Shown: positions 1 through 13,100 of the stretch, piece by piece
Numbering within the stretch: position 1 is the first letter of the stretch
How the letters are laid out: every line of letters starts with the position of its first letter
Origin: Blepharisma stoltei
Lineage: Eukaryota > Ciliophora > Heterotrichea > Heterotrichida > Blepharismidae
Assembly (NCBI GenBank): GCA_914767885.1
Contig: CAJZBQ010000060.1
Location: forward strand, 434,001-498,000
Direction: 5' to 3'
DNA length: 64,000 nucleotides
The notes under the pieces: model-generated
What the model saw: only the letters and a program-made list of their open reading frames with translations
The model's database searches: none
What the model was told of the DNA's origin: nothing
Translations under genes and position numbers: made by a program

Positions 1-521
1 CGTTTCTGTTAATAATCTAAATTATAGAAAATGAAGAAATCAAGTGAGTGAAATTACTGGAACCTCTGCAAGACTTTCAAGGCTAAAAACATTTATAATT
101 CATAACCCTCATGCTCTGCAATATGGAAAGCGCATCTATTATATTTTTACTAATAGACTGCACAGTCCAGTGTCAGTTTTTCTTCATGTTACTTTTTTTG
201 AGTTTATTGTAGAATTCTGCTATATGGAAGCTATCATAGGGAAGCTATCATAGAAATGACTGGGCATTTTGCATAATATAGGGATCATGAATTATGAATG
301 TTTTCCACTCTCGAAAGTCTTGTAGCAGTTTCAGAAATTTTACTCCTTCATTTCTTTGTTTTTAAAGTTGCTTATAACCGATATAAATATAAGGGTATCA
401 AATTTAAAATTAATTTAATAATAAACCATTTAAAATTGGAGAGTTTGCTTGCCAATTTTTTAGCCCTTCTGGTATAGAAATTAAGCACATCCATTTGATA
501 AAATCTGTCTTGGTTGTTCAA
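1..521. other. AT-rich flank, no gene assigned
   Basis: This stretch lies 3' of the NEK kinase stop codon. A 69-codon open frame on the plus strand (44-253) has no in-frame ATG start, no recognisable motif and no continuation upstream, so I do not call it. A 14-bp tandem duplication of GAAGCTATCATAGG sits near 226-252. Nothing else is supported. Confidence 0.5.
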
Positions 522-3500
522 TTATCTATAGCATTTCTGCTCGATAAATAAATCTATATAGAGGTGTGGGCTATATAAATATTCATTGATTATTTCTTCA
601 TCTAAAACTCCTATCAACTCTTTTTTGCATTCATCATAGCTTCATTCTCTCTCTTCCTTATCTCACAGATCTTTTACAATTTCATATGCTTTTAACAATT
701 TTTCATGCCCTAACTTCTCTTCAAGGTATAGTCTTAAAGTTTCAAGCTGTCCATATCTTGAGCTTTGATACTCAGAGCAGGGCTCACTTACTTTTTCTTG
801 GAAAAAGTTTTGAATAATTTTTACTGATTTATCATAAGTATTCTCTGGATCACTGACAGGCAAAATTTGAGGAGGCTCATAGGGTAAGATTTCTTGATTT
901 TCAAGCTCATCCACCCTATCTACGATATCTTCACCCTCACTTACTTCTGCCGTAGGTGCAGTTGATTCAGAGACTTCAGACTCTATTTCCTCACTTTTTT
1001 CTCCCTCAATTATAGCTTCTTGCAATTTAATTATTAGTTTTTCTTGCTCTCTTTCTATTTGAGCATAATCTCTTTCATCTCCAACCCACTGCACAATAGC
1101 TTCGTCTTTTTTGTTTTTCATCTCAGCCTTTTTTTTCCTTTTCATTTCGTCAATCATTTTTCTCCTTTCTTCGTCTTGTTTTTGCTTTCTCTCGTCTTTT
1201 TCTTTTGAAGCTTCTTTTTTCTTTTTTACTCCGTCCCCCAGTATTAAGCAAATTCTTGCTCATCAGGGATTTTAGCACAGAATATTTAAATAGTAAATTT
1301 ATATTAATAGATCAAAATTTTCTTATTATTGGTACTAGATACCCAAAATTTGCATTTTTTGATTCCCTAATAATAAGCAAATTTTGATATATTAATTCCA
1401 CAAATAAGCAAGAGCTTCTTATTGTTGGGGAAGTTAGATCTTCTTGCTCTTTTAAATAAGAATCTTTGAGGAGTTTTTCTTTTTGCTTGCGCAGTTCTTC
1501 AAGTCTTTTTTGAGCTTTGTCTTTTTCTTTAGCTCGCTGTTTTTCTGATTGGACCGAGAGATTAAAATCTTTTTTGGGTTTTAGCTCATCTTCTAACTCC
1601 CCCCCCCTCCGTGAGTGAACAAAAAAATTTTGTTCACTCACGGAGGGGGGTTAATTTTTTTTTTTTTTAAAAAAATTTATATATAAATTTTATAAAAAAT
1701 TTTTTTTTTGAAATTTAAAAAAATCCTAATTTGCAAAAATTTGAAAGCAAATATTAATTTAATTTATAAAATTTATGTTTTAAAATGCAATTCATTTAAA
1801 ATTAAACAGAATTAGCTCTAGATTTCATTATATTAATTATCATTTTATATATCAAAATTTTTTTCCATAAAAAATTTTTCTATTAAAAAAATTTTTGTTC
1901 ACTCACGGAGGGTGGGTTTTTGGTCAAAAAATGGCGATTTTTCTAATGGTTTTGTTCACTCACGGAGGGGGGGGAGTAAGTGTTTAGCAATTGGAAACTT
2001 AGCCTGAGGAGTTGGTGGCTGAGATGCAGGCTTTGATTTAGGGATTTGTGGTGCTTCATGAGAAATTGGCTTATCATATAGGGCTTGATATGCAGGCTCT
2101 GGATTTTCTTTTTTAGGCTCTATATACCACGGATTTGGATTTGGGTTTGGAGCCTTTGGCTTAGGCTTATATTCGGGGATTTTTTGAATTAGATCAGCTA
2201 CTTGCGGCTTCCTTTCCTTAGAAGAAATAAAATGGTGGCGTTGACCAATTGGTCTCCAAGGCGCACTCCCTATGCCCCAGGTAGAGCCCATCCTGATGAG
2301 CTGAAAGCAGGGCCTTGTCCCTCTCGAATTAGGCCTTCAGGATTGGTTTCTCCCCCGAAGGTTTTCTGTCCCTGCAGGATGGGGTAGATGATTTTCCCTC
2401 TCAAATAGTCTTCATCTATCAGGATTATCGGGGCACCCTATATGGGTAGCTCTAACCTAGGGAGCTGATCCGTAGATTAAGATTAGGTTCGTCTCATCAG
2501 AATAATCAAGAGTGTTGAATTTTGGCTGGCCTGGCACCATTTGCACTCTGGTTTCTATTCAGCGTAGGTTACCTTTCTGGAATCAAGGCAGTTAGCTAGT
2601 GGAGAGTCTGCTTATGACCGTGCAAAATTTTAATCTTAATCTTAATCTCCTTAGGAGGTACACCTTTTGGTGGAAGATTTCTCATTCCATCTCTTGCAGG
2701 AGGTATATCTCTTCTATAAGGATCTTTGCTTTCTTCATTAGAATGCTCTTTAAAATTTTCTCTAGCTTGCGCTCTCTTTTTCGCTTCTTCAAGTTCCCTT
2801 ATTTCTTCTTCCTTCTTTCTCCTATTTTCTTCCTCCCTCTTTTGCTCTTCTTCCCTTTTCTTTTTCATTTCTTCGTTCCTTCTTTTAACCTCTTCGTTCT
2901 TTTTTTGTATTAATTCTTCACCTTTTTTCTTATCTTGAGCAGAGAAAACATTTTGGTTGTGCAAGACTGTATGTGAAAACTCTTGGGCTCGGATTGTTTC
3001 TCCCAGAAAATTTTGGATTTTTTCTTTTATGAAATTCATCCTAAGAATTTGAGCCAAAGAGGGCCTTCTTCCTGGATCAATTGAAAGCATTTGGCCAATC
3101 AAATTTTTTAAGTCCCTTGAATATTGATTTGCTATGGGTGAGTAATTTCCTTTAACTATATTCAATGATAATTGATGAATAGAATTTCCATCAAAAGGTG
3201 GCCGAAGGGCACACAATTCGTAGAGTAATACACCCAAAGACCATATATCGCTTTTAAAACTATATGGCTTGTTTTGAATGATCTCAGGTGATAGATAGTA
3301 AGGAGTTCCAACTTGAGTTCTTGCTTTATCAATAGTATGGCTCAATACTTTTGCAATGCCGAAATCACCTAATTTTATCATTCCATTACTCATAAGGAAG
3401 ATATTTTGACCCTTTATGTCTCGATGAAGCACTTTTCTATCATGAACATGCTTCATAGCTAAACAAATTTGGACAAACCAATTTAATATTTGATTTTCAG

Positions 3501-3807
3501 GGAACAGTCTTCCTCTTTGGGCTTGAATTTTTGAAGCTAAATCACCACCATCTGCATAGTCCATAACAATATTTAACTTCCCATTTGTAGTTGTATATAC
3601 GTCTCGAAATTTAATGATATTGGGATGATCAAAAGCAGACATCACTTTCGCTTCGTGATAAGCCTCCTTTTTTTCTTGAGGTGACATTCTTGATATATCG
3701 ATTTGTTTTACAACCCATTTGGATTTGTCATCAGGCTTCTCACATAAATAGCATTTTCCAAATGCTCCTTCTCCAAGAAGTTTGATTTGTTTTAGTCCTT
3801 CGACCAT
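522..3807 (-). CDS. NEK-family Ser/Thr protein kinase, interrupted by three IESs
   Basis: This is a NIMA-related kinase, a family that acts in cilia, centrosome and cell-cycle control. After removal of inserts at 1227-1434, 1594-1976 and 2215-2647 the frame is continuous: 3286 minus 1024 nt gives 754 codons, or 753 aa. The kinase domain is at about residues 8-262. It shows the Gly loop GEGAFG, the VVKQ lysine, the catalytic loop HRDIKGQN, DFG, and an activation segment reading GTPYYLSPE. A Lys/Glu-rich coiled coil follows, then a Pro/Lys-rich linker. The C-terminal block around EEKLGHEKLLKAYE resembles NEK1-type tails. The frame reads through two TGA codons as Trp and ends at TAA (522-524). 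Each insert join was chosen at a direct repeat. NEK1-like is the best match, but the subfamily is inferred. Confidence 0.92.
1227..1434. mobile_element. IES, 208 bp, unclassified inverted-repeat type
   Basis: This insert lies in the NEK tail and is flanked by direct TTA repeats (1226-1228 and 1434-1436). Removing one copy restores the frame ...EDL-KKKKEAS.... The ends are imperfect inverted repeats: CCCCAGTATTAAGCAA at the left, against ATTGTTGGGG preceded by GCAAGAGCTTCTT at the right. It lacks the MITE-1 GTGAGTGAACAAAA motif. Confidence 0.8.
1594..1976. mobile_element. IES, 383 bp, MITE-1 family
   Basis: Direct TAA repeats flank CTCCCC...GGGGAG ends. The left end is a fold-back of CTCCGTGAGTGAACAAAA with its own inverse. 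The right half holds two further inverse copies. The internal core GATTTCATTATA-TAATTATCA (1826-1848) is the one shared by all MITE-1 copies. Excision joins the kinase frame ...AKHL-EDELK.... Confidence 0.9.
2215..2647 (+). mobile_element. SINE-like retroposon insertion (IES), 433 bp
   Basis: This GC-rich block has an AAAATGGTGGCG head at 2229. Its tail is the tandem TTAATC repeat at about 2630-2648. The target-site duplication is TCCTTAGAAG at the left and TCCTTAGGAG at the right, and it contains an aligned TA. Removing it joins VPPKE-RKPQV in the NEK kinase frame. Related heads recur at 12610, 31735 and 39956. Confidence 0.8.
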
Positions 3808-4138
3808 TTTATTTAGCCTGAGTGCTTTATCTGCTTATTTTATCTAAATTAAAGCAAATAAGAATACAATTAGTAAATGTTATTTTCTTGTTTTCATGCA
3901 ATTAACTGAATGAATAAAATTATTTTCAAAAATTTATAATAAAAAACGATTTATTTCTGAGTAAAAAATGTTCGTGTTTTTGAAAATTGATTAATAAATT
4001 ATTATAAAGTAATTTTTATAAATAAAACACTTAAAGTCTTTTAGTAATATCCTAAAAATAATTAAGCTTATTTACCAATTTATTCGTTTTTTTAAATTAT
4101 GACTAATATTTTGATATTTAAAGTGAAGTTAAATTAAT
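3808..4138. other. Intergenic spacer between NEK and HECT genes
   Basis: These 331 bp are very AT-rich. They contain the 5' flank of the NEK gene and the 3' flank of the HECT gene, both on the minus strand. I see no repeat family, RNA gene or coding remnant. Confidence 0.6.
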
Positions 4139-7100
4139 TTAATCTTCTTCTTCCCAACCTCCTGAAGCCGAGCCATCTAGATCAATATCTGTGCAGTGAG
4201 TAATAGCATAAAGTAATTTAGTTTTCATAACTTCTTTGGTAGTATAAGGTGGAAGATCCATAGTAAAGAAGCAAGTGTGCGAAATAGGCATATAATTATC
4301 CACATTTCCTGAAGGATTATATCTGGTTATGGTCATGTGTCTCCAATCTCTTCCTGATGGTAGCTTAGATCGACCCCACACAAACTTTAAGAACAAGGTT
4401 CTCTCTTTAGGACTCATTTCAGTAAGAACCTCCCATAAATTAATAATATGCTGATCTGTCAGGCTGCAATTGCTATAGTCAGTATTTGCCTTTAGTATGT
4501 CTATGTCGATATTTGCTGCTCCGCATACTAAGGTTTCTACTTGTTTCCAGCTAAACAAATTCAAAAAGTCAGTTGGAATGACAGCACTCATTCCTTTTCT
4601 GATTGCTTCATAAGCCTTAGGATTTTCATTGAGCCTATATTGCTCAATTAAGTCTGCATATTTGGCTGCATTTTCATAAGTGACTTGGATTTCTTTCCCT
4701 CCTTCGATTAGTTCAACTTCACGCCCACTTGAGTCCTTGGTTGTGAATTTTTCATCATAAACCATAGAAAAGGTGTCTGGAGTTAATTGATTGGCTTCAG
4801 GATTCCTTAGAATTTCGAGGATTTGAACAATGCAGACGTCAAGACCTCTCAAATCTTGGGTTGAGAGTTTATCCATAATAAGCCTCTTCCAGAACAGCGG
4901 TGGGAAGGACAGGTTCAAGTTATTTTGAGTTCTTATTGCAGCTCCCATTAATTTACCTAAGAAAGTAAAGAGTTCAATATCTTGCTGACTGTCTGCTGCT
5001 GGGTTCACAATCCATGACTCTCTGTTTTCGCCAATGTTATGAACATTATTAGGTGATGGAACAAGAAGTCTCAAATAAGAAGATTGAAGTTCATCACACA
5101 TGTTGCTCATCGATTCGTTATATGGGCCTCCAGCGTCAATTGCTGCTTCACCTCTATAGCTAACTTGATAAAACCTTTCAGAATTTCTAAATTCAGTATT
5201 TTGCCAAGATATAGTATTTCGATAGATTTGTCCGAATATTGAAAATTGTCCGAGTGCATCAACATCTTTTCGATCTCTATGCCTTGCTGCTTTTGGCCTA
5301 TCAATAGTTATGGATTGCCTATTGCCATAAACTGACTTTGATAGATGCTCTTTCAGTAAGTTATTTTTAATTCTAAAGAAAATATAATTTCTGGATCCTG
5401 CCAGTGCTTTTTGCAATTCAGTCATAGACTGGTATGATTCGAAGTGGATATCAAATAATCCTAACAATTCATTTGTTTTCTGGTTAAATTTTTGAAGGAT
5501 TCGATACAGCTGCTTCATGTCATCTTTACTCAATTTCTCAAGTTCAGGATAGTAAATTAACTCAGACTCGCTTGGGTCGATATCATCATCTTTCAGTTTA
5601 AGTATATCTTTTCCTTTTGATTGAGTCATTTCATCAAGGTAAATAACGAGCTGCTCTGCTGCGCCTGACTTAAAGAAATGAGAGAATTTAGGCAAATAAG
5701 TTTCATTCCAGAGTGTCTTAGTTTCGTCTCCTGCAAACGCTAGAAAAGTATTGATATCTTGAACAGTCTTTAATTTAAACAGAGGAGTGACTTTAAATTT
5801 ATAGCCCCAAAGCGCAGAGTTGGCTTCTGAGTGAATATTTATGATATCAATTCCAGCAGGAGTACTCGGCTTATTTGAGATTGCTACACTCTGATTAGAA
5901 CCTGAGAAAATAACAGCATATTGATATCCATCATTTTCATTTTCCAATTTAGGTAGCTCTTTTGAAACAAGTAACTCTCCATTCTTAAAGATCTTGAATT
6001 CTTTTGCATCAAAATCAATATATGACCCTATATTGTCATTCGTAGCGAATCCTTCGACGTCAGAGAAAACTAAAAGTGAAGATTGCTCAGCATTTTTAGC
6101 CTCAATTGAAGATTTTAGAGCAAAACCCAACCCAATTCTCCCTTCAGAATTCACCATACTTTCAACGAAATGTTTGCCAGACTTTAATAAATGGGCAGTG
6201 GTATGTACGGAAGCGCTATTCTCAACTTTAGTTATTGTTCTCTCTTCATCAGAAATTCGTATGCTTTCATCTTTACTCCATTGATGGCTCAGGAGTGAGC
6301 CAACATTTGCTGGATGCCAAGCATAGATTGTATCACCTTTAAATTCTGCTTTCTTTTCATTGAGTTCTAGAGCTCCAAATACTTCAATTTTTTCAATAGA
6401 GATAATTTGATTTGATCCGCCAAAGCAAAGTACTGGAATTAATGATTCTGCTATTTCGGTGTATTTGTAAACTTCATTGCCATTTTTGTAGCAAGTTATT
6501 GTTCTATCGCCAAAATCTACCAAGAATGAAATTAAATCATTTGTAACATATGGCATACTACGCTCATCTCTCACTCCTGGCCTTATAAACGCTCCTCCCT
6601 GATTCCATGTTCATGATCCCTCTCCATTCATATAAGATTCGGTAACAGCCTCTGTTAAGTTTAATCGATTGGAGTCTGGGCCTCTAGCAAATCCTATAAA
6701 CAAACAGCTGGATCCACCATCAGAGTCGACTTTATAAGTGATTTTAGTTTTACCTTTTGTCATAACTTGGCTTAAGAGAACATTACCCCATCCAGAAGAA
6801 TTTGTCCTTGTCACTGTTTTGCCGCTATTTCTTATTTCAATATCAGGACCTTTCGGGCTATTTAAGAACTGGTAATCTGCTGAACCAGTAGCAAAGCAAG
6901 CTGGACTCGCTCCTTCAGGATCATAAGAAAAGTAAATATTGTCGCTTGGTTCGACTAAACTTTGTGTGTCAAATTCTAATTTTAGAGATGATGCCAAAGG
7001 AATATGAATTTTCTCTACTTTAGTCTGGCGTTCATAGGGATGAGATGACTCATATGTTAAAGCGGTTTTTTCTTCCAATTGAGATTTAAATTCATCAAAA

Positions 7101-10100
7101 ATTAGCAAAGCTAAGCCTTCATCTTTTTCAGCAAGTCCTTTCATCCAGGACACAAGCTCATTTAAGTCAGCAAACCATTTATCCAAAGGTCCATCATATA
7201 ATGTTTTTGTAAATTCTGACAATAAAGGAATTAAGGCTTGCAAGAAAGAACTAGTTTGGTTACTTTGATTGAATTTTTTGTAAAGCTGAGTTGCTTCGGA
7301 TATCAAATAGCGAACAATTTCATAATTAGTGCTGTTTGGCACCTTTAAGAGCGATTTTAATAAGGATATGGCTCGCAGTTTCTCATCTGACTCTGACTTT
7401 GATGAAATAGTCCTCAAGAAAAGAGGCTGGATAACTCTTGAAGAGAAAAGAACTCTTGAATCAAATTCTGTGCCCAATAGTTCAACAAGTCTTTCAAGCA
7501 ACCATGTTGCAAGCTCTGGGGGTGAAGAAATTTCTCCAGAAGAGCCACCGCCAATTGGAATAACGTCAAATTTATAGCCCCAATAGTTAACTGAGCCGTC
7601 ACTATGGAAGAAAGTATATACTGTATCTCCTTCTACTTCAAATGATTGCCAATTTGTCTCTCCTTCACCTGAGAAACATTTTAGCTCATCGCCTCGGCCT
7701 GGAGCAGCATAGAACCTTAAAGGATCGCAGCCATTTTCGGTTTTGCATTGAGGATCAAAAACAATTTTAAGCTTATCTGCTCCTGGAATTGATATGCATT
7801 CATCGAGGTCTGTGGAATTATTGTAAGGATGAGGGCTTTCTATAACTAAAGGCTTAAGCTCTGCAGTTGATTTTGGAATCAAACCAGAAACAGTTTTGAC
7901 AACAAATTCTTTAACACATAATTTTCTGAATTCCTCAGAACTCTTGAGCAATGATGCTACAGTAGTTTCTAATTGTTTATAATCATTACCAATAAATGTA
8001 AAAGATTTATTTAGCCTGTCTGGATTGGCCAAAATGTTTGGGTTTTTCTTTAAGATGCTTACTCTCCCTCCCATACATAAATAAATTGGCGACGTAACCA
8101 GCCCGTCTTCTCTCAGATCTCTTTCGAGTTTAGGGAATTTAATGCGCCCTGAAGCCAAACGAGCAGGAAACGGAGTCTAAGCGTACTGAGCATTTGGCTC
8201 CGGTTGGGTTTCCTCCCTCGTCCGGTAATGTAAACTTTGTGTCCTCCAGACGTACATTTGGGAAAAAGGCTTTTTATCCCTAAAGACCACTAGTGCTGAC
8301 GACGAAGGCATAGTTTGTAACGATACTCGTTAGAGAGTTATCCCTATCTGGAACTCAGCTCACTCAAGCACTAGCCGTAAATTCCCAAATCTGGATACTT
8401 CAAGGTTCAGAGACAACATTAAGAGCTGGAGGAGAATTATTTCTGGTGGAAATGCTGGCATACCCAGAAAGGTTAGCTAGCAGCTGAGTCTTCTGCGAAG
8501 ATTCACCTCAGTAAGACTTAAAAGGAGGAAGGCCCTAATCTATAATTAATGTTAATGCAATGCTTACTCTCCAATTTTATTGGGACTAAATATTCTTTTC
8601 CAATTTTAAAAAAAAAACAGCCAATTTTATTTACTCCCCGCTCCGTGACCAAACAAAGAAATTTGCACGCTCACTTAAGGGGGTCAATTTTTTTTTTAAA
8701 ATATTTATATATAAATTTAAGAAAAAAATTTTTCTTCAAATTTTAAAAATATTCAAATTTGTAAAAATTAATTTAAATTTGCAAAATATATACTTTAAAA
8801 TGCAAGCTTTAAAAAATTATAGAATTAGCTGAGATTTCATTATACTAATTATCACTTATATCGAAATTGTTTTTCATAAAAAATATTTTTCTTAAAACAA
8901 TTTTTGTTCGCCCACGGAGGATGGGCTTTTGGTCAAAAAATAGGGAATTTTTTAATGGTTTTGTTCACTCATGGAGGGGAGTTAGAAAATTTGATATAGC
9001 TCAGGATGATCTATAGCGTGTCTGGACTATATTAAAATTTATTCTATAAAATATTCTATAAAATAATGATAAATTAACCCAATATTTTTGAATTTTTATT
9101 TATTTTTTGAAGTAATACCTAAAAATAATGATTCATTATAAACACTATTAAATAATGTTCTACTTAAACTTCTTCCATTAAATTAAGTCAAAAATAGTTA
9201 TATAAAAATTCATAAATTTAAAGTTACCAAATATTAGAAATTTACCGATATTTGTTCAATTTAAAAGGGGAGTTAATAAAATCTTTTTGCTTGCAGAAAA
9301 GTTTCTGACTCAGCAAAAAACAGAATTGTTTTCTTCAATGATTATAGCTTTTGATAAAAAATGTCTATATACATTTTTAGTCTATTTAAATTAAATATTG
9401 CAATTATTATCAAAATATAGATTATATTAAATAATATTTGATGCATTTTGTTCTTATTAAATTTTTTTAAATATTAAAAAATCTCACATATAAAAATTTT
9501 ATAAACTGTGTTAAATTAGTAATGAAAATAAGTTTTTTTAACTCTTAAGTTGAGGATAAGTTCTTCGACATCATATAAAGCATTATAAAGCTCAATTAGA
9601 GAATAGAGGTTATAATTTCTTTCGTCTTCTATCTTATTGACTGAGCTTTTTGCATCAGCTGTTTTGTCTGTTAATCCAAATGATGATGCTTTACTGGCAA
9701 TTGAACTAAGTGAAGATACAGAGCAATTCAAAATCAAGCTGGATTTTTTAAATCCAACAAACAAATAGTAAGTTTTTTCACTGCTTGGTGCAATATTTAT
9801 TGCTTTGTTGTCTTTATCAGTTATTAATCTATATCCAATTGGCAAATTTACATTATAAGGATCTGTAACTTTGAAAAGCGCAATATCATAGATAGGCGAT
9901 TTTTTAGAGGATTGTTGGAAAACGTTGCATGATCTATTTTGCTCATTGCTAAGGTTACCTATATTTGTATAGCTGCTAGGCTCTCCTTCAATAGCGATAT
10001 CTGATAAAAAGGTTTCTAGAGGAAGATCTTTATTGAATGCAAGAACCTTTATATTTGCAAAATCAAAATCTATTGGGTATTCATCCGCGTAAACTTGAGC

Positions 10101-13100
10101 AATTGTGTAGTCTTTAGGAACTTGATCTTTAGAGTCAAATATTTTAACATCATTTATCACTCTTTTATCATAATCCAGACATAAAGCTTTGGCATCATCA
10201 GCTTCTAAATGCTCAAAAGCGTAATCAATTGACGCACTCAAATCGACATCTCCTTCTGAGTCATGCTGCAAATTTTCTGTGAGTCCAATTAAAGCTAATT
10301 GTTTTTGAGCTGCGTTAGATAACTTATTAAAGACTCTTACAAATTGTTCTCCACCTTCTAATTCTTTTGGCCTAGCAATTTCAGCCTTTGCAGAACCTTC
10401 ATATAAGCCTTCATAAATTTCGAAGCCTAATAAGGTAACAATTTTTCCTTTTTCAAGATAAATTCCGAAATCTCCGACTTTAACTCCGTTAAAAATGCTA
10501 ACCCGCCGCCTCCGCGTGCAAAGAAAAACATATTTTTAGCTCACGGGGAGTTAATTCGAAATTTTAAAAAAATCCAAATTCGTAAAAATTGAGAAGCAAA
10601 TATTTATTTAATTTGTAAAATTTATATTTAAGAATTTGTTTAAAATTAAACAGGATTAGCTACAGATTTCATTATACTAACTATCATTTATATATCGAAT
10701 TTTTTTTCATAAATAATTTCTATTAAAACAATTTTTTATTCGCTCACGGAGGGTGGTTTTTGGGGCAAAAATATGGATTTTTAATCAATAGTTTGTTCAC
10801 TCACAGAGGGGGAGTAAGATTTATTTTTTCGAAGGTATGGCCTTCAACTGTGATATAAACCTGACCCCTAGCTTTTGCGTAAACTCTTACAAATAGTTTT
10901 TCAGTTTCGTTCAATTTTTCTGTTGTTTCTCCATTTATAGTGAAGTAAAGTTCATCAGTCTTCTTTATCCCAAGCTCTAGCTCCCCCCTTCGTGAGTGAA
11001 CAAAAAAAATTTTATTCGCTAATGGAGGGGCTAATATAAATTTTATTGTAAATTTTTTGTTTCGAAATTTAAAAAATCCCAATTTGTAAAAAATGGAAAG
11101 CAAATATTTATTTAATTTGTAAAATTTTGTGTTTTGAAACGCAATTTGTTTAAAATTAAGCAGAATCAGCTACAGATTTCATTTACTAATTATTATTTAT
11201 ATATCAATATTTTTTTCATAAAAAATTTTTCAATTAAAGAAATTTTTGTGCGCTTACGGAGTGGGTGGAATAAGTCTCCAATCTTAAGGCCACAGTTTAC
11301 AGAATCATCAGATAGTTGATATTCAAGAGTAGCTAAAATTGTAATAGAATTAGGCTCTGTTGTCAAACTATTAAAGATTGAGCCATCCAGCTTAACCGAG
11401 ATCTCACTTTTCTCGTTTATGCCTTCAAGGAGACTCCTAATGGTTAAGTTGGCACACTCGTCTTGATAAATAACTGATTTCCTGGAGCCTTTAGTTGCTA
11501 ATGACTTTGAAGATGCTAGTTTATAAAGCTGAACTTGCTCTTTCTCAGGCTTAGGTGGTTCTTGCCAGTTAAGAATTCCCTCTTTATCCTTTATTCCAGC
11601 ATCAAAGCATTTGATAATTCTAATTGCAGGAATATCAAGTGATAAAAGTTCAGTTGCTAAAATCTGTTCTTCTTCATTAAGTGCCCCAATTCTTGCTTGA
11701 GCACTTTCTTCTGTTAGTGGTACTGCTTCTGGCTTATTTTCACCGTGAGAACTTGAGTGTATTTTTGTTGCAAGTTGTTTTAGAATATTCGAATACATCG
11801 CCTTACTTGTGTATTTAGGAGCTAGTGGCTTTCTCTTTAAAATTCTTTCAGCTATTTTCTCAACTATTTCTGAACTTTGATCATTTGATTCAAAAATATC
11901 GACAATAGCTCCAAGAGTAGCATTCTCGAGGCTTCTGTATAGAGTTCTTTGGAATGCATATGACTGTGATGAGTAGCTCAAGTCGAGACTATCATCATAG
12001 TCTTGGAAGTTTTCCCATAGAGTAATCAATGAAACACTTAAAGTATCTTTCTCTTCAGAACTTATGATGCTAAATAGATTAATGCTGACTTGCTGTTCAA
12101 TATTCTCTATCTTTTCCATTGCTTCAGTTGCTGAAGTATCTTCACTCACAGAATAGAAAGCAGCATTTGTACCATTGATTTCTCTTATGATGCCTTTGGG
12201 AAGTCAGTTAAGTTATTAAGTATTCGGCCATACGCGCTCCCGCAGACGCTGGCCATCCACACCGTCTCGGCTCTCAAAAATGGCATCCGAGGATGCCATT
12301 TTGGATTTCCGTCCTGAACCCACCTGTCCAGGAGATTAGCTCGCCCTGGACAGAGCCGCATTTAGATAGCACCTCGATGGCCCCAATGTGAAAAGACCAT
12401 GTGTTAGGCAAAACCTGTCTAGCTTGTCTGGTAGACAGGGAAAACCTTTGGGCGAGAAAAAAAATTTCCCTTTTCGGCAAGGAATTCCCAAGTCTGAAGA
12501 CCTACTTCCCCCAGAACAGAGGACCTACTTTCACCTCATCAGGATGGGTCCTACCTGCTCCATAGGAGCGCGCCTCGGTGTCCTATTTCCGCCAACGTCA
12601 CCATTTTATTTCTTTTGGGAAGTAAGGAATTAGAAAGTTTTGCATTTGCCAACACAATTGGCTCTTCTCCAAAGCCATCGAAGCCTTTTGATACTGAAGC
12701 AAGGAAGGAAATAGCTCCAATTGCTTTTGGAGTTACCCTGTACCCATTCCTGACAGATGAGGAAGCATCTTCCAATGCATCAACAATGCTCATAACGACA
12801 CGTCTCCTCCATCTCTCGACTTCAATAAGTGAAAGAAGGAGATTTTTTCCTTCATAAACCCAACGAAGCTTATGCTTTTTGAGATTTTCTTTTTCGTACC
12901 AGGTAAAGCCATCTCCAATTCTCATAAGGATCGAGGAAATGTAGTCACCTCTGTTCTCCTCAATAATATTGAAGATATCATCAAACCAATTAATAGTCGA
13001 TTCAGGAGAATGCTGGCTTCCAACTACATATTTAACTCTCCCCTTTAAATTGAATAAAATTTTCAATTTTTGGGTACTTTAAACTATATATAAAATGGTG

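Noticed and set aside
2202-2938. Plus-strand frames opposite the NEK kinase and its retroposon
   Set aside because: They are antisense shadows of the Lys/Glu-rich coiled coil (giving Phe/Ser-rich runs) or of repeat DNA.
12551-12614. C-terminal residues RNKMVTLAEIGHRGALLWSR of a HECT segment
   Set aside because: They are the head of the retroposon read through in frame, and the same type of head occurs at 2229 and 31745.
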